This document shows positions 55,523-64,000 of a DNA stretch of 64,000 nt, one piece after another (the stretch's first letter is position 1; the number at the start of each line of letters is the position of its first letter). The position numbers and the translations under genes are program-made. The notes beneath the pieces are model-generated. The model searched no databases. It was not told the origin of the DNA and saw only the letters and a list, made by a program, of their open reading frames with translations. Source of the DNA: Sphingomonas sp. Y38-1Y (lineage in GTDB: Bacteria; Pseudomonadota; Alphaproteobacteria; Sphingomonadales; Sphingomonadaceae); NCBI RefSeq assembly GCF_032391395.1, contig NZ_CP135916.1, positions 3,441,001 to 3,505,000 of the forward strand. Reading direction: 5' to 3'.

Positions 55523-56396
55523 GGCGACGCGGCGGGCAGAGGCCGCTGCGGGGCTTAGCACCCGGCTGACCACGCCCGAGCAGATCCGGCTCTGGGCGCG
55601 CATTGCGCTGATGCTGCTACTCGTCGTCAGCCATGTGCCGATGCACTATCTTTGGCGCCTCTTCCGCCTGCCCTCGCCCTGGCCGCGCTGGTTCTTGGGC
55701 CGCGTCGCCTGGGTCGTGGGCGCCCGTGTCGAGAAGATCGGCACGCCGCTTCGCCGCGATGTCTTCTACGTCTCCAATCATTTGAGCTGGATCGACATCC
55801 TCGCGCTTGGCGGCGCGAGCGGTACCGCCTTCGTGGCGAAGGCTGAGCTCGCCAGCTCGCCGCTCGTCGGCTGGCTCGCGGGGCTCAACCGCACCGTCTA
55901 TGTGAAGCGCGAGAACCGGCTGGGCGTCGCCGAACAGATCAACCAGCTTCGCGACGCGCTCGCCGACAATTGGGCGATCACCATCTTTCCGGAAGGGACG
56001 ACCACCGACGGCAAGTCGCTGCTCCCGTTCAAGACGCCGATGCTGCGCGTCCTGGAACCGCCACCTCCGGGCGTGATGGTTCAGCCGGTGCTGCTCGACT
56101 ATGGCGCCGTCGCCGAAGAGATCGGCTGGATCGGCGAGGAGGGCGGCGTCAACAACGCCAAGCGCGTCCTCGCGCGGCAGGGGAGCTTTCCCCTGCGCGT
56201 CCACTTCCTCGAGCCCTTCTTCCCCGCCGACCATCCGGGCCGCAAGGCGATCGCCGCCGAAAGCCGCCGCCGGATCGAGGCGGCGCTGGTCGCGGCGCTC
56301 GGCCATCCACTCCGGCCGTTCGGCCACGACGTCGCGCCGGTCGGCTATGCGAGGGATCGCGCCCCGCCGCTGGCGGAAACGGGCGATCTTCGCTAA
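55494..56396 (+). CDS. plsC: 1-acyl-sn-glycerol-3-phosphate acyltransferase
   Basis: PlsC-type acyltransferase of 300 residues for phosphatidic acid synthesis. One membrane helix ([19 protein letters not shown], about 36-54) is followed by the catalytic NHLSWID (about 96-102) and FPEGTTTDG (about 163-171). The ATG at 55494 overlaps fur by 29 bp. miaB starts 13 bp after the stop; all genes here run the same way. Confidence 0.9.
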   Translation: MESHSTASREATRRAEAAAGLSTRLTTPEQIRLWARIALMLLLVVSHVPMHYLWRLFRLPSPWPRWFLGRVAWVVGARVEKIGTPLRRDVFYVSNHLSWIDILALGGASGTAFVAKAELASSPLVGWLAGLNRTVYVKRENRLGVAEQINQLRDALADNWAITIFPEGTTTDGKSLLPFKTPMLRVLEPPPPGVMVQPVLLDYGAVAEEIGWIGEEGGVNNAKRVLARQGSFPLRVHFLEPFFPADHPGRKAIAAESRRRIEAALVAALGHPLRPFGHDVAPVGYARDRAPPLAETGDLR

Positions 56397-56409
56397 GGGC
56401 GCGCGGATC

Positions 56410-57738
56410 ATGAACGCGCCTTCCAAGCCCAAGACCTTCCACGTCAAATCGTTCGGCTGCCAGATGAACGTCTATGACGGCGAGCGGATGGGCGAGCTGA
56501 TGGCGGCCGAGGGCATGACCGCGACGGCCGACGCCGACGCCGCCGATCTCGTCGTCCTCAACACCTGCCACATCCGCGAAAAGGCGACCGAGAAGGTCTA
56601 TTCGGACATCGGCCGCATCCGCAAGCACGCCAGGGCCGATGGCCGCCGCCCGATGATCGCCGTCGCCGGCTGCGTCGCGCAGGCGGAGGGGGCGGAGATC
56701 GTCGCCCGCGCCAAGGTCGACGTGGTGGTGGGGCCGCAAGCCTATCACAACCTGCCCGCGCTGGTCGCGCGCGCCGCCGCGGGCGCGCCAGCGCTCGACA
56801 CCGACATGCCGCTCGAGTCCAAGTTCGGCGCCCTTCCCCGCCGCCGCCGCATCGGCCCTTCCGCTTTCCTCACGGTGCAGGAAGGCTGCGACAAATTCTG
56901 CACCTATTGCGTCGTCCCCTATACCCGCGGCGCCGAAGTCAGCCGGCCGATGGCCGCGATCGTCGACGAGGCCAAGGCGCTGGTCGACGCGGGCGCGCGC
57001 GAGATCACGTTGCTCGGCCAGAACGTCAACGGCTGGCGCGACACGGACGAGAACGGGCTCGAGGCGCTGATCCATGCGCTCGACCGGATCGAGGGATTGG
57101 CGCGCATCCGCTATACCACCAGCCATCCCAACGACATGACCGACGGTCTGATCCGCGCGCATGCCAAGGTCGAGAAGCTGATGCCGTTCCTCCATCTGCC
57201 GGTGCAGGCGGGCAACGACCGCGTGCTCAAGGCGATGAACCGCAGCCACACGCGCGACACCTATCTGCGCCTTCTCGACCGCATCCGCGCGGTTCGCCCC
57301 GACATCGCGCTGTCGGGCGACTTCATCGTCGGCTTCCCCGGCGAAACCGATGCCGAGTTCGAGGATACGCTCAGCCTGGTGGGCGAGGTCGGCTATGCCC
57401 AGGCGTTCAGCTTCAAGTACAGCCCCCGCCCCGGCACCCCCGCCGCCGACATGGCCGGCGCGGTGCCGGCGTCGGTGATGGACGAGCGGCTCCAGCGCCT
57501 TCAGGCCGCGCTCAACCGCGACCAGGCCGGGTTCAACGCCGCGACGCTCGGCCGGACGTGCGAGGTGCTGATCGAGCGCCGCGGCAAGCTTCCCGGCCAG
57601 ATGCTCGGCAAGTCGCCCTGGCTCCAATCGGTCCACCTGATGACCGATGCCCCCATTGGCACGATCGTCGAGGTCGAGATCGTTCGCGCCGACCCGAATT
57701 CGCTGGCAGGCGTCGAGCGGGTGCGCGCCGCCGCGTGA
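56410..57738 (+). CDS. miaB: tRNA-2-methylthio-N6-dimethylallyladenosine synthase
   Basis: Radical-SAM methylthiotransferase (442 aa) acting on A37 of certain tRNAs. Auxiliary-cluster cysteines are in [11 protein letters not shown] (about 16), [11 protein letters not shown] (about 52) and [10 protein letters not shown] (about 87); the radical-SAM CxxxCxxC is [15 protein letters not shown] (about 160-174). A TRAM domain follows ([20 protein letters not shown]). ATG at 56410. Confidence 0.96.
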   Translation: MNAPSKPKTFHVKSFGCQMNVYDGERMGELMAAEGMTATADADAADLVVLNTCHIREKATEKVYSDIGRIRKHARADGRRPMIAVAGCVAQAEGAEIVARAKVDVVVGPQAYHNLPALVARAAAGAPALDTDMPLESKFGALPRRRRIGPSAFLTVQEGCDKFCTYCVVPYTRGAEVSRPMAAIVDEAKALVDAGAREITLLGQNVNGWRDTDENGLEALIHALDRIEGLARIRYTTSHPNDMTDGLIRAHAKVEKLMPFLHLPVQAGNDRVLKAMNRSHTRDTYLRLLDRIRAVRPDIALSGDFIVGFPGETDAEFEDTLSLVGEVGYAQAFSFKYSPRPGTPAADMAGAVPASVMDERLQRLQAALNRDQAGFNAATLGRTCEVLIERRGKLPGQMLGKSPWLQSVHLMTDAPIGTIVEVEIVRADPNSLAGVERVRAAA

Positions 57739-57843
57739 CTTTATGGCCACGCCGCGCGCCCGCGCGCGCACGTGCGTCATTTTCGCGTTGTACGGCGTTC
57801 CTGCCGTCTGACAGACTGCGCTTTGCAAGCGTGAAAGGATCGC

Positions 57844-58839
57844 ATGAGCCGCAAGCCCGTCCCCGCCCGCGCGGGGGAGAAGTCGCGTATCGAACTGAGC
57901 TTCGACCGGCCCGAAATGCTGCCCCAGCTCTTCGGCGAATATGACACCAACCTGGTCGCGCTCGAAAACCGCCTCGGCGTCTATATCACCGCGCGCGGCG
58001 ACAAGGTGGGGATCGAGGGGACGGCGGAGGCGGTGGCGCTCGCGCGCGACGTGCTCCACGGCCTCCATTCGCGGCTGATCCAGGGGCAGGAGATCGATCC
58101 GGGCCTCGTCGATGCGACGATCGCGATGGCATCCGAGCCGACCCTCGACGGCATCATCCGCCGCGATCCCGCCGCGCCGCCACCGATCATGATCCGGACG
58201 CGCAAGAAGACGATCGTCCCGCGGTCTGCCGCGCAGGCGCATTACATGCAGGAGCTGGTCGGCAACGACATCATCTTCGCGCTCGGGCCGGCGGGCACGG
58301 GCAAGACCTATATCGCCGTCGCCCAGGCGGTCGCCCAGCTCATCACCGGCAGCGTTCAGCGCCTGATCCTCTCGCGCCCCGCGGTCGAGGCGGGCGAGAA
58401 GCTCGGCTTCCTGCCCGGCGACATGAAGGAGAAGGTCGACCCCTATCTCCGCCCCCTCTACGACGCGCTCTACGACTGCCTCCCCGCCGAACAGGTCGAG
58501 CGTCGCATCGCAAGCGGCGAGATCGAGATCGCGCCGATCGCCTTCATGCGCGGCCGCACGCTCGCCGATGCCTTCGTCATCCTCGACGAGGCGCAGAATA
58601 CGACGCCGATGCAGATGAAGATGTTCCTCACCCGCTTCGGCCAGAACAGCCGGATGGTGGTGTGCGGCGACCCCAACCAGGTCGATCTGCCCGGCGGCGT
58701 CGTCGCCTCCGGCCTCAACGACGCGGTCGCCCGGCTTGGCGACATCCAGGGCCTGTCCATCGTCCGCTTCACCGCCGCCGACGTCGTTCGCCACCCAATC
58801 GTCGGGCGCATCGTCCAGGCCTACGAAGGCGGCGATTGA
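57844..58839 (+). CDS. PhoH family ATPase
   Basis: 331 residues. An N-terminal ~90-residue RNA-binding-like (KH-type) part is followed by the P-loop ATPase: Walker A FALGPAGTGKTYIAV (about 140-154), RLILSRPAVEAGEKLGFLPGD, and Walker B DAFVILDEAQNTTPMQMKMFLTRFG (first 20 about 242-261). PhoH proteins pair with YbeY in RNA metabolism; ybeY follows here but with vapBC between. The 57739-57843 gap shows no gene. Confidence 0.93.
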   Translation: MSRKPVPARAGEKSRIELSFDRPEMLPQLFGEYDTNLVALENRLGVYITARGDKVGIEGTAEAVALARDVLHGLHSRLIQGQEIDPGLVDATIAMASEPTLDGIIRRDPAAPPPIMIRTRKKTIVPRSAAQAHYMQELVGNDIIFALGPAGTGKTYIAVAQAVAQLITGSVQRLILSRPAVEAGEKLGFLPGDMKEKVDPYLRPLYDALYDCLPAEQVERRIASGEIEIAPIAFMRGRTLADAFVILDEAQNTTPMQMKMFLTRFGQNSRMVVCGDPNQVDLPGGVVASGLNDAVARLGDIQGLSIVRFTAADVVRHPIVGRIVQAYEGGD

Positions 58840-58845
58840 ACGAAG

Positions 58846-58874
58846 GGATATCCTTCACTAATTAGGGGATATCC
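58846..58874. promoter_or_regulatory. paired GGATATCC sites upstream of vapB, likely antitoxin operator
   Basis: Two perfect 8-bp palindromes GGATATCC (58846-58853 and 58867-58874) start 21 bp apart, two helical turns, just before vapB. VapB-VapC complexes normally repress their own promoter through such paired sites. The link is inferred from position and symmetry. Confidence 0.65.
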
Positions 58875-58887
58875 CGGAGACAGGATC

Positions 58888-59154
58888 ATGGCATCGCTCT
58901 ACATCAAGGACCCAGAAACTGCGGCGCTGGCAACACGTCTCGCCAAGCGGCTCGGGACGACGAAAACCGAGGCGGTGCGGGATGCCCTGCGGAAGGCGGA
59001 GCAGGCTTTGCCGAAAGAGGAAGGCGCTCGTTCGACGCTGGATTGGCTCAACGAGTATCGTCAGCGCAATCCATTGCCCCCGCCGACCGGCCGAAAAGCC
59101 GACAAGGCGTTTTTCGATTGGCTTTCGGGCGAGGGGCCGGACCCGGACGCATGA
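58888..59154 (+). CDS. vapB: VapB-type antitoxin
   Basis: 88 residues. The N-terminal ribbon-helix-helix-like part, ASLYIKDPETAALATRLAKR then TKTEAVRDALRKAEQAL (about 2-42), matches VapB antitoxins of the PSK/FitA-like transcription-factor group. The C-terminal half (about 50-88, Pro-rich, GRKADKAFFDWLSGEGPDPDA) would wrap the toxin. It ends in ATGA overlap with vapC. Located between phoH and ybeY. Confidence 0.9.
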   Translation: MASLYIKDPETAALATRLAKRLGTTKTEAVRDALRKAEQALPKEEGARSTLDWLNEYRQRNPLPPPTGRKADKAFFDWLSGEGPDPDA

Positions 59155-59543
59155 CATGGTTCGTCGACGCCTCTGCGATCGTGGGCATCTTGGCGCTGGA
59201 GAGCGACCATAAGGTGCTTGCGGAACGGCTCGACACCGACCGCGAGAGGATCGTGTCCGCCGTCGCTTTGTGGGAAGCGTCGGTAGCGCTGCGTCGCATC
59301 TTCGCGATCAATCTGGATCGTGCGCGCGAGCAGATCGATGCGTTCGTGATTTCTTGCAATCTTCGCATGGTTCCCATTGCCGAGCGCGAACTGAGCCTCG
59401 CACTCGACGCCTATGCGCAGTATGGCCGGGGCACGCCGGCAGGACTCAACATGGGCGATTGCTTCGCCTATGGCTGTGCAAAGGCTCATGGCGCCCGGCT
59501 TCTCTACAAGGGCGACGATTTCGCGAGGACCGATCTTTCATGA
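59151..59543 (+). CDS. vapC: VapC-type PIN-domain toxin
   Basis: 130-residue PIN ribonuclease. The acidic metal site can be traced: Asp6 in WFVDASAIVGIL, Glu in VALWEASVAL (about 43), Asp in GLNMGDCFAYGCAK (about 101) and GDDFARTD near the end. VapC toxins cleave tRNA or rRNA. The start overlaps vapB and the stop overlaps the ybeY start (ATGA), so all three are translationally linked. Confidence 0.92.
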   Translation: MTWFVDASAIVGILALESDHKVLAERLDTDRERIVSAVALWEASVALRRIFAINLDRAREQIDAFVISCNLRMVPIAERELSLALDAYAQYGRGTPAGLNMGDCFAYGCAKAHGARLLYKGDDFARTDLS

Positions 59544-60052
59544 TCGACATGGCCGTCCAGGCCGAAGCCGACTGGCCCGCTGACGTCGATTGGGAGGCGC
59601 TCGCCAACCGCGCCGCGCGCGCCGCGATCGAGCGGACGCCGCAGGCCTTCTGGCTCGATGCCCCGGTGACGATCGAGGTTGCCGTCCGGCTGACCGACGA
59701 CGCCGAGGTTCACACGCTCAATCGCCAGTATCGCGGCAAGGACAAGCCGACCAACGTCCTGTCCTTTCCGATGGTCCAGCCCGACCTGCTCGACACCGTG
59801 ACGCAGAACAGCGACGATGGCGAGGTGCTGCTCGGTGACATCGTCCTCGCCCACGGCGTCTGCGCGCGAGAGGCGGCGGAGCGCGGCATCGGCGTCGCGG
59901 AACATGCCACGCACCTGATTGTTCACGGCTGCCTGCATTTGCTAGGCTATGACCATCAGGGGGATGCCGAAGCCGAGGCGATGGAATCGATCGAGCGCGC
60001 CGCGATGGCGCAACTCGGCCTGCACGACCCCTATCTGATCGACGAGGACTGA
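59540..60052 (+). CDS. ybeY: endoribonuclease YbeY
   Basis: Zinc-dependent RNase acting in 16S rRNA 3'-end maturation and ribosome quality control (170 aa). The H3 motif HLIVHGCLHLLGYDHQ (about 124-139) supplies the metal ligands; LNRQYRGKDKPTNVLSFPM and GDIVLAHGVCAREA precede it. ATG overlaps the vapC stop by 4 bases. corC begins 9 bp downstream. Confidence 0.95.
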   Translation: MIDMAVQAEADWPADVDWEALANRAARAAIERTPQAFWLDAPVTIEVAVRLTDDAEVHTLNRQYRGKDKPTNVLSFPMVQPDLLDTVTQNSDDGEVLLGDIVLAHGVCAREAAERGIGVAEHATHLIVHGCLHLLGYDHQGDAEAEAMESIERAAMAQLGLHDPYLIDED

Positions 60053-60061
60053 CGAACCCCA

Positions 60062-60979
60062 ATGCCCGAGGGCCAAAGTACGAGCGCCGCGCCCGGCGAC
60101 AGTAGCAACGCCGGCGACGGCGGCATCTGGCGCGGTCTCCGCGCCTTTTTCCTGGGTGACGACGGTCACGAGACGCTGAGGACGCGGATCGAGGACGTCA
60201 TCGCCGAGCATGAGGAAGAGGCGGAACAGCCGATCGCGGGCGACCTTGCCCCCGTCGAGCGACAGATGATCCGCAACCTCCTTCACTTCGGCGAGCGCGA
60301 CGCGGGCGACGTCGGCGTGCCGCGCGCGGACATCACCGCGGTCGAGGCACGCACCGCCTTCGCCGACCTCGTCCAGTGCTTCGCCACCGAAGGGCACAGC
60401 CGCCTCCTGGTCTATCGCGAAAATCTCGACGACGTGATCGGCATGGTCCACATCAAGGACGTGTTCGCCATCCTCGCCTCTGGCGAGACACCGCCCGCGA
60501 CGCTGGAGGGGCTGATCCGTCAGCCGCTCTACGTCCCCCAATCGATGGGTGCGATCGATCTCCTGCTCCAGATGCAGACCAGCCGCACGCACCTGGCGGT
60601 CGTGCTGGACGAATATTCGGGGACCGAGGGCCTCATCACGATCGAGGACCTCGTCGAGGAAATCGTCGGCGCGATTGAGGACGAGCATGACGATGCGCCC
60701 CACGAGTTGATCGTTCCGATCGACGGCGGCGCATGGGAAGCGGATGCGCGCGCGGAGCTGGAGCAGGTCGCGCGCCTCGTCGATCCGCGACTGGCGGAGG
60801 TTGAGGAGGACATCGAGACGCTCGGCGGCCTTGCCTTCGTGCTGGCGGGCCATGTGCCGCAGGCCGGCGCGTGCCTGACGCATCCGAGCGGATGGCAGCT
60901 CGAGATACTCGAAGCGGACTCGCGCCGCGTCGCGAAGCTCCGCCTCCATCCGCCGCGGGAGGCGGTGCCGGAGGAGTAA
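60062..60979 (+). CDS. corC: CorC/HlyC-family CBS-domain protein
   Basis: 305 residues, cytosolic, with a CBS pair (VPRADITAVEA to VIGMVHIKDVFAIL, about 80-140; and PLYVPQSMGAIDLL to LVVLDEYSGTEGLITIEDLVEEIVG, in pieces about 160-215) and a C-terminal CorC/HlyC transporter-associated domain. No DUF21 membrane part, as in CorC/YbeX. Linked to Mg/Co efflux and to ribosome biology through the ybeY operon. The usual next gene lnt is absent here. Confidence 0.92.
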   Translation: MPEGQSTSAAPGDSSNAGDGGIWRGLRAFFLGDDGHETLRTRIEDVIAEHEEEAEQPIAGDLAPVERQMIRNLLHFGERDAGDVGVPRADITAVEARTAFADLVQCFATEGHSRLLVYRENLDDVIGMVHIKDVFAILASGETPPATLEGLIRQPLYVPQSMGAIDLLLQMQTSRTHLAVVLDEYSGTEGLITIEDLVEEIVGAIEDEHDDAPHELIVPIDGGAWEADARAELEQVARLVDPRLAEVEEDIETLGGLAFVLAGHVPQAGACLTHPSGWQLEILEADSRRVAKLRLHPPREAVPEE

Positions 60980-60989
60980 GGTCCTCCGG

Positions 60990-61748
60990 TTACCCCGCCT
61001 TCAGCTTCGCCGAATCGATGTGCCAGCGCTTCTGCTCGGCGCTCGCGCCATCGACGTTGTTGACGCGCCGGATCACATAGCTGCCGGTGAAGCGCTGGCG
61101 TTTGCCGTCGGCCAGCACCGCGTCGACGGTCACCGGCACCGTTGCATAGAGCGATCCCGCACCGCCCTCGACGTCCTGCGGCTCGGTCGCGCGCACGGTG
61201 ACACTGCGCGTGCCGGCAAAGCCCGCGGCGAAGTCGGCATAGGACTTCCCGCTCGCCTCGCCCCGCCCGCCCCATTGCGCATAGGCGACCGGATAGTCGC
61301 GCGAGTTGATCGCGTCGTAATAGAGCCGCACGACGTCGGCGGCGAGTTCGCCCTGGCTGGGATTGCCGCATTCGGCGGGCGGATCGTCGGCGAACAGCGC
61401 GCACGACCGGGCGACCTCGTCGCGCATCATCGCGCAGCTGTTGGCGACGTTGCAGGGCGGGCGCGTGGCCGGCGACACCATCCGGCACTGGTCGGCGAGC
61501 GCCTTGGCTCGAGCCTCGCCGATCTCGGCGGTACAGCTCCTCGCGCCGTCGGGGATCGGCGACGCAGCGGCTGCGGTCGGCGCGGCATCAGGCGCCGCAG
61601 CGACGTCGCCGCCGACGCTGGTCGCGACGTTCGAAGGCGCGGTCACGCCGGCGGTGGTCGAGGCGTCGCCGGCGGGCTGCTCGGGCGCACCGCTGCAGGC
61701 CGACAGCATCAGCGCGATCAGCGCAGTCGCGGGATAAAGCATCTTCAT
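60990..61748 (-). CDS. hypothetical Cys-rich lipoprotein, 252 aa
   Basis: A lipoprotein signal (ATALIALMLSAC, lipidated Cys about 18) and an Ala/Thr-rich linker to about 65 lead to a domain with seven cysteines between about 72 and 127 (including RPPCNVANSCAMMRDEV and ARSCALF), then a C-terminal domain resembling a small NTF2-like fold (VRLYYDAINSRDYPVAYAQW, about 138-157). No firm family. Convergent with corC and divergent from the dehydrogenase gene. Confidence 0.75.
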   Translation of the reverse strand: MKMLYPATALIALMLSACSGAPEQPAGDASTTAGVTAPSNVATSVGGDVAAAPDAAPTAAAASPIPDGARSCTAEIGEARAKALADQCRMVSPATRPPCNVANSCAMMRDEVARSCALFADDPPAECGNPSQGELAADVVRLYYDAINSRDYPVAYAQWGGRGEASGKSYADFAAGFAGTRSVTVRATEPQDVEGGAGSLYATVPVTVDAVLADGKRQRFTGSYVIRRVNNVDGASAEQKRWHIDSAKLKAG

Positions 61749-61843
61749 TCCCGCTCAAGCCGCGGCAGGCAAAGCGGTTCCCATCCGACCACGCACGCAC
61801 GCCCGGCCTTTGCGCGCGTGCGACGAGCCGCTATCTGGACCGA

Positions 61844-63166
61844 ATGCGCAAACACATCCTGATCGTGCTCGGCCTCTTCATCGCCCTGGGCGCCGGCGTC
61901 TTCTGGTGGCTGACCCGTCCGGACGAGGCACGACTGCCGATCGAGCAGGTGATGGGCAAGACCCCGCGCATCACCGCGCCGCGCAAGCAGTTCCTCCCGA
62001 CCGTCGGCATCGCCGAGCCGGTGGGCTGGGCGGAGGGCGCGAAGCCGGTACCCGGCGCGGGTCTTGCCGTGGATGCGTTCGCGACGGGCCTCGACCATCC
62101 GCGCTGGATGTACCTGCTCCCCAATGGTGACGTGCTGGTGGCCGAGACCGCCGGCCCGAAGCGTGAGGGCGGCGGTATCGTCAAGACGGTGCAGGGCTGG
62201 CTGATGGGCCGTGCCGGCGCCACGGTTCCCTCCGCCAACCGCATCACGCTGCTGCGCGATGCCGATGGCGACGGGCGCGCGGAAACGCGGACGGTGCTGG
62301 TCGGCGGGCTCAACTCGCCGTTCGGCATGGCGCTGGTCGGCGAGTGGCTCTACGTCGCCAACACCGATTCGCTGGTGCGCTTTCCCTTCCGCCCCGGCCA
62401 GACGCGGATCGACGCCAAGCCCGAGAAGATCGTCGACCTGCCGCCCGGCAGTCACTGGACGCGCAACATCATTCCCAATCCGAACGGGTCGAGCCTGTTC
62501 GTGGCGGTCGGATCGGACTCGAACATCGCCGACAACGGGATCGAGCGCGAGAAGAACCGCGCCAACATCCTCGAGGTCTTCCCCGAGCAGAAGCGCTTCC
62601 GCATCTATGCAGCGGGCCTGCGCAATCCCGTCGGCATGGCGATCAACCCCGTCGACAAGACGCTGTGGACCGTCGTCAACGAGCGCGACATGATCGGCTC
62701 CGACGTGCCGCCCGATTACCTGACGCGCGTCGAGTTCGGCGGCTTCTATGGCTGGCCGTGGAATTACTGGGGCGGCTACACCGACGAGCGCGTGCAGCCG
62801 CAGCGGCTGGACCTGCGCGAATATACTCGCCGCCCCGACTATGCGCTGGGGCCGCACACCGCCTCGCTCGGCCTTGCGTTCAGCGACGGCGTGCGGCTCG
62901 GCGGGCGCTATGCCTCGGGCGCGTTCATCGGCCAGCACGGGTCGTGGAACCGCGAGCCGCCCGCCGGCTACAAGGTGCTGTTCGTGCCGTTCGCCGGCAA
63001 CGGGTTCCCCACCGGCGCGCTCCCCATCGAGGTGCTCGGCGGCTTCCTCGACGGCGAAGGCCGCGCACAGGGCCGGCCGGTCGGCGTGATCGGCGACCGC
63101 ACGGGCGCGCTGCTGGTGGCGGACGATGTCGGCAACGTGATCTGGCGCGTGCGCCCGGCGAGCTAA
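61844..63166 (+). CDS. PQQ-dependent sugar dehydrogenase family protein (sorbosone dehydrogenase-like)
   Basis: 440 residues: an N-terminal signal or anchor helix (HILIVLGLFIALGAGVFWWL, about 4-23) and a six-bladed beta-propeller with blade motifs GLDHPRWMYLLPNGDVLVAE (about 82-101), GLNSPFGMALVGEWLYVANT, YAAGLRNPVGMAINP and GGFYGWPWNYWGG. This is the soluble glucose / L-sorbosone dehydrogenase group, usually PQQ-using in the periplasm. No PQQ-synthesis gene is near; the sugar is unknown. Confidence 0.88.
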   Translation: MRKHILIVLGLFIALGAGVFWWLTRPDEARLPIEQVMGKTPRITAPRKQFLPTVGIAEPVGWAEGAKPVPGAGLAVDAFATGLDHPRWMYLLPNGDVLVAETAGPKREGGGIVKTVQGWLMGRAGATVPSANRITLLRDADGDGRAETRTVLVGGLNSPFGMALVGEWLYVANTDSLVRFPFRPGQTRIDAKPEKIVDLPPGSHWTRNIIPNPNGSSLFVAVGSDSNIADNGIEREKNRANILEVFPEQKRFRIYAAGLRNPVGMAINPVDKTLWTVVNERDMIGSDVPPDYLTRVEFGGFYGWPWNYWGGYTDERVQPQRLDLREYTRRPDYALGPHTASLGLAFSDGVRLGGRYASGAFIGQHGSWNREPPAGYKVLFVPFAGNGFPTGALPIEVLGGFLDGEGRAQGRPVGVIGDRTGALLVADDVGNVIWRVRPAS

Positions 63167-63170
63167 GCAC

Positions 63171-63254
63171 GTCATCCCGGACTTGATCCGGGATCCCGCT
63201 TCTTCCTTCTGGTGGCCGGAAAGCAGCGGGACCCCGGATCAAGTCCGAGGTGAC
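63171..63254. repeat. inverted repeat, GTCACCCCGG family
   Basis: Left arm GTCATCCCGGACTTGATCCG, right arm ending CGGATCAAGTCCGAGGTGAC; near-identical to the arms at 48041-48131. Confidence 0.82.
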
Positions 63255-63274
63255 GTCGCGTTTTCGCTCGTCGA

Positions 63275-63349
63275 CACGTGCTTCGACAAGCTCAGCACGA
63301 ACGGTTTCCCCAACCCATTCCGTTCGTCCTGAGCCTGTCGAAGGACGTG
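63275..63349. repeat. inverted repeat, GTTCG/TCGAAG family
   Basis: Arms CACGTGCTTCGACAAGCTCA (from 63275) and TGAGCCTGTCGAAGGACGTG (to 63349), with CACGAACGG / CCGTTCGT cores. A close relative of the rnc-pgk element at 8741-8822. Confidence 0.85.
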
Positions 63350-63404
63350 CCCCGCACGCCCCACGCCCGTTGCCATTCCGTTCTCCATCGCCGATATCGC
63401 ACCG

Positions 63405-64000
63405 GTGCGTCCCTACCCCGCCCTCCACGCCAGCCATGCCGGCATCTGGATTGCCGACATGGCCGGCGCGCGGGCGGTTGGGCGCGGCGAGGCGATCAGG
63501 TTCGCCGCCGAAACCCCCGCGCTCGTCCTCAACGCCCCGCTGATCGGCCAGCGGCTGGGGCATCCGGAGCTATCCGGCCTCGACCTGCTCGAGCTCTACG
63601 CCTTCCTTTTCCCCGCGCGCTTCATCGTACCGACGCCCGCGGGGCTCGCGCGCGCCGTCGACCTCGACCCACCGGCGGACGATGCCGAGGTCGCGCCGCT
63701 GCTGATCGCCGCAACCCAGCGCCTTCTCGACATCGCCGGCGGCGATTGGCCGGAACGCGAAGGCGCATGGCACGCGCTCCAGTCGCTCGCCCGCGCGCGC
63801 TGGCCCTGGGCGCCGCTCCTCGCCGACCGTATCGCGCGGCCGGCGGTGCCCGAACGCTGGCTGTTCTCGAAACTGCCCGAGTGGGAGGAGGCCGCCCCCC
63901 GCCCTGCCCCGCGGACGATCACGCTGGACGAGGATGTCGTGCTCGGCCGGCTCCATTCGCTGACCGGCACCGGCGCCGAGCAGCGCACCGGCCAGCGCCG
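63405..64000 (+). CDS. ATP-dependent DNA helicase, DinG-like (5' part only)
   Basis: The frame from a GTG at 63405 stays open to the window edge (198 codons). The N-terminus (PALHASHAGIWIAD, RAVGRGEAIRFAAETPALVLNAPLIGQRLG in pieces) and LSGLDLLELYAFLFPARFIVPTPAGLA, then DWPEREGAWHALQSLARARWPWAPLLA match, from memory, the exonuclease-derived N-terminal region of sphingomonad DinG-family helicases. The motor domain would lie beyond the edge. No ATG fits; the GTG gives the expected start. Helicase assignment rests on this N-terminal part only. Confidence 0.7.
   Translation, partial: MRPYPALHASHAGIWIADMAGARAVGRGEAIRFAAETPALVLNAPLIGQRLGHPELSGLDLLELYAFLFPARFIVPTPAGLARAVDLDPPADDAEVAPLLIAATQRLLDIAGGDWPEREGAWHALQSLARARWPWAPLLADRIARPAVPERWLFSKLPEWEEAAPRPAPRTITLDEDVVLGRLHSLTGTGAEQRTGQR

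Noticed and set aside
56149..58794. Minus-strand open frame of 881 codons across plsC, miaB and phoH
   Set aside because: Antisense shadow of three well-supported genes, with no domain and biased composition.

Overview
The window is a GC-rich stretch of an alphaproteobacterial chromosome, most likely from the Sphingomonadales (Sphingomonas or a close relative). The evidence is the gene content and order: a C4-pathway 5-aminolevulinate synthase, CrtZ, COQ9, DUF2842, a MucR-type regulator, 6S RNA downstream of zapA, a tkt-gap-pgk cluster, the run tsaB-rimI-mucR-fur-plsC-miaB-phoH-ybeY-corC, and many intergenic palindromes of the kinds common in sphingomonads. This is core chromosome with dense coding, short intergenic gaps and many 4-base start/stop overlaps. 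I saw no prophage, transposase, CRISPR array, origin or plasmid gene.

Layout. 1-8.7 kb: a sensor-like membrane protein cut by the left edge, hemA, a 56-residue protein, rpoZ, a phospholipase D-type enzyme, gpmA, a dienelactone hydrolase, a DUF2332 protein, and lepB-rnc (without the usual era). 8.8-15.5 kb: central carbon metabolism on the minus strand (tkt, gap, a MOSC protein, pgk), divergent from a plus-strand run of a 62-residue coiled coil, zapA, 6S RNA, 5-formyl-THF cyclo-ligase and DUF2842, followed by tRNA-Asp. 15.5-24.4 kb: AI-2E transporter, glpK, PilZ protein, mutT, two orphan Flp pilins, an M23 peptidase, a polyprenyl-phosphate-type glycosyltransferase, MarC, folD and YggT. 24.4-33.9 kb: an MsrP-like molybdoenzyme with a b-type cytochrome, TSUP and DUF389 membrane proteins, etfBA, sucC, crtZ and prs. 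34-41.3 kb: gltX, COQ9, an EamA transporter, an old-yellow-enzyme and several small DUF proteins.

41.3-46 kb holds ribonucleotide reductase. nrdA and nrdB are separated by small membrane genes, a plus-strand DUF2171 gene, and a DUF559 endonuclease gene bracketed almost exactly by 57-bp inverted repeats. nrdB runs into a KTSC-domain micro-gene and a secreted amidase. 46.4-51.2 kb carries an exported M20-family protein that has lost recognisable metal ligands and a large M16 peptidase. 51.3-61 kb is a plus-strand run of housekeeping genes (LpxO-like hydroxylase, Nfu, nitroreductase, tsaB, rimI, mucR, fur, plsC, miaB, phoH, vapBC, ybeY, corC). Here a VapBC toxin-antitoxin pair sits inside the phoH-ybeY pair and is translationally coupled to ybeY. 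61-64 kb: a Cys-rich lipoprotein, a sorbosone/glucose dehydrogenase-type beta-propeller, and the start of a DinG-like helicase cut by the right edge.

I did not find an unmistakable new multi-gene system. The best leads are the repeat-bracketed DUF559 gene, the vapBC insertion with its paired GGATATCC sites, the metal-site-less M20 protein, the nrdB-KTSC-amidase arrangement, and a repeat element that has become the end of a MOSC gene. All assignments come from reading the sequence and general knowledge of families; no database search was run.
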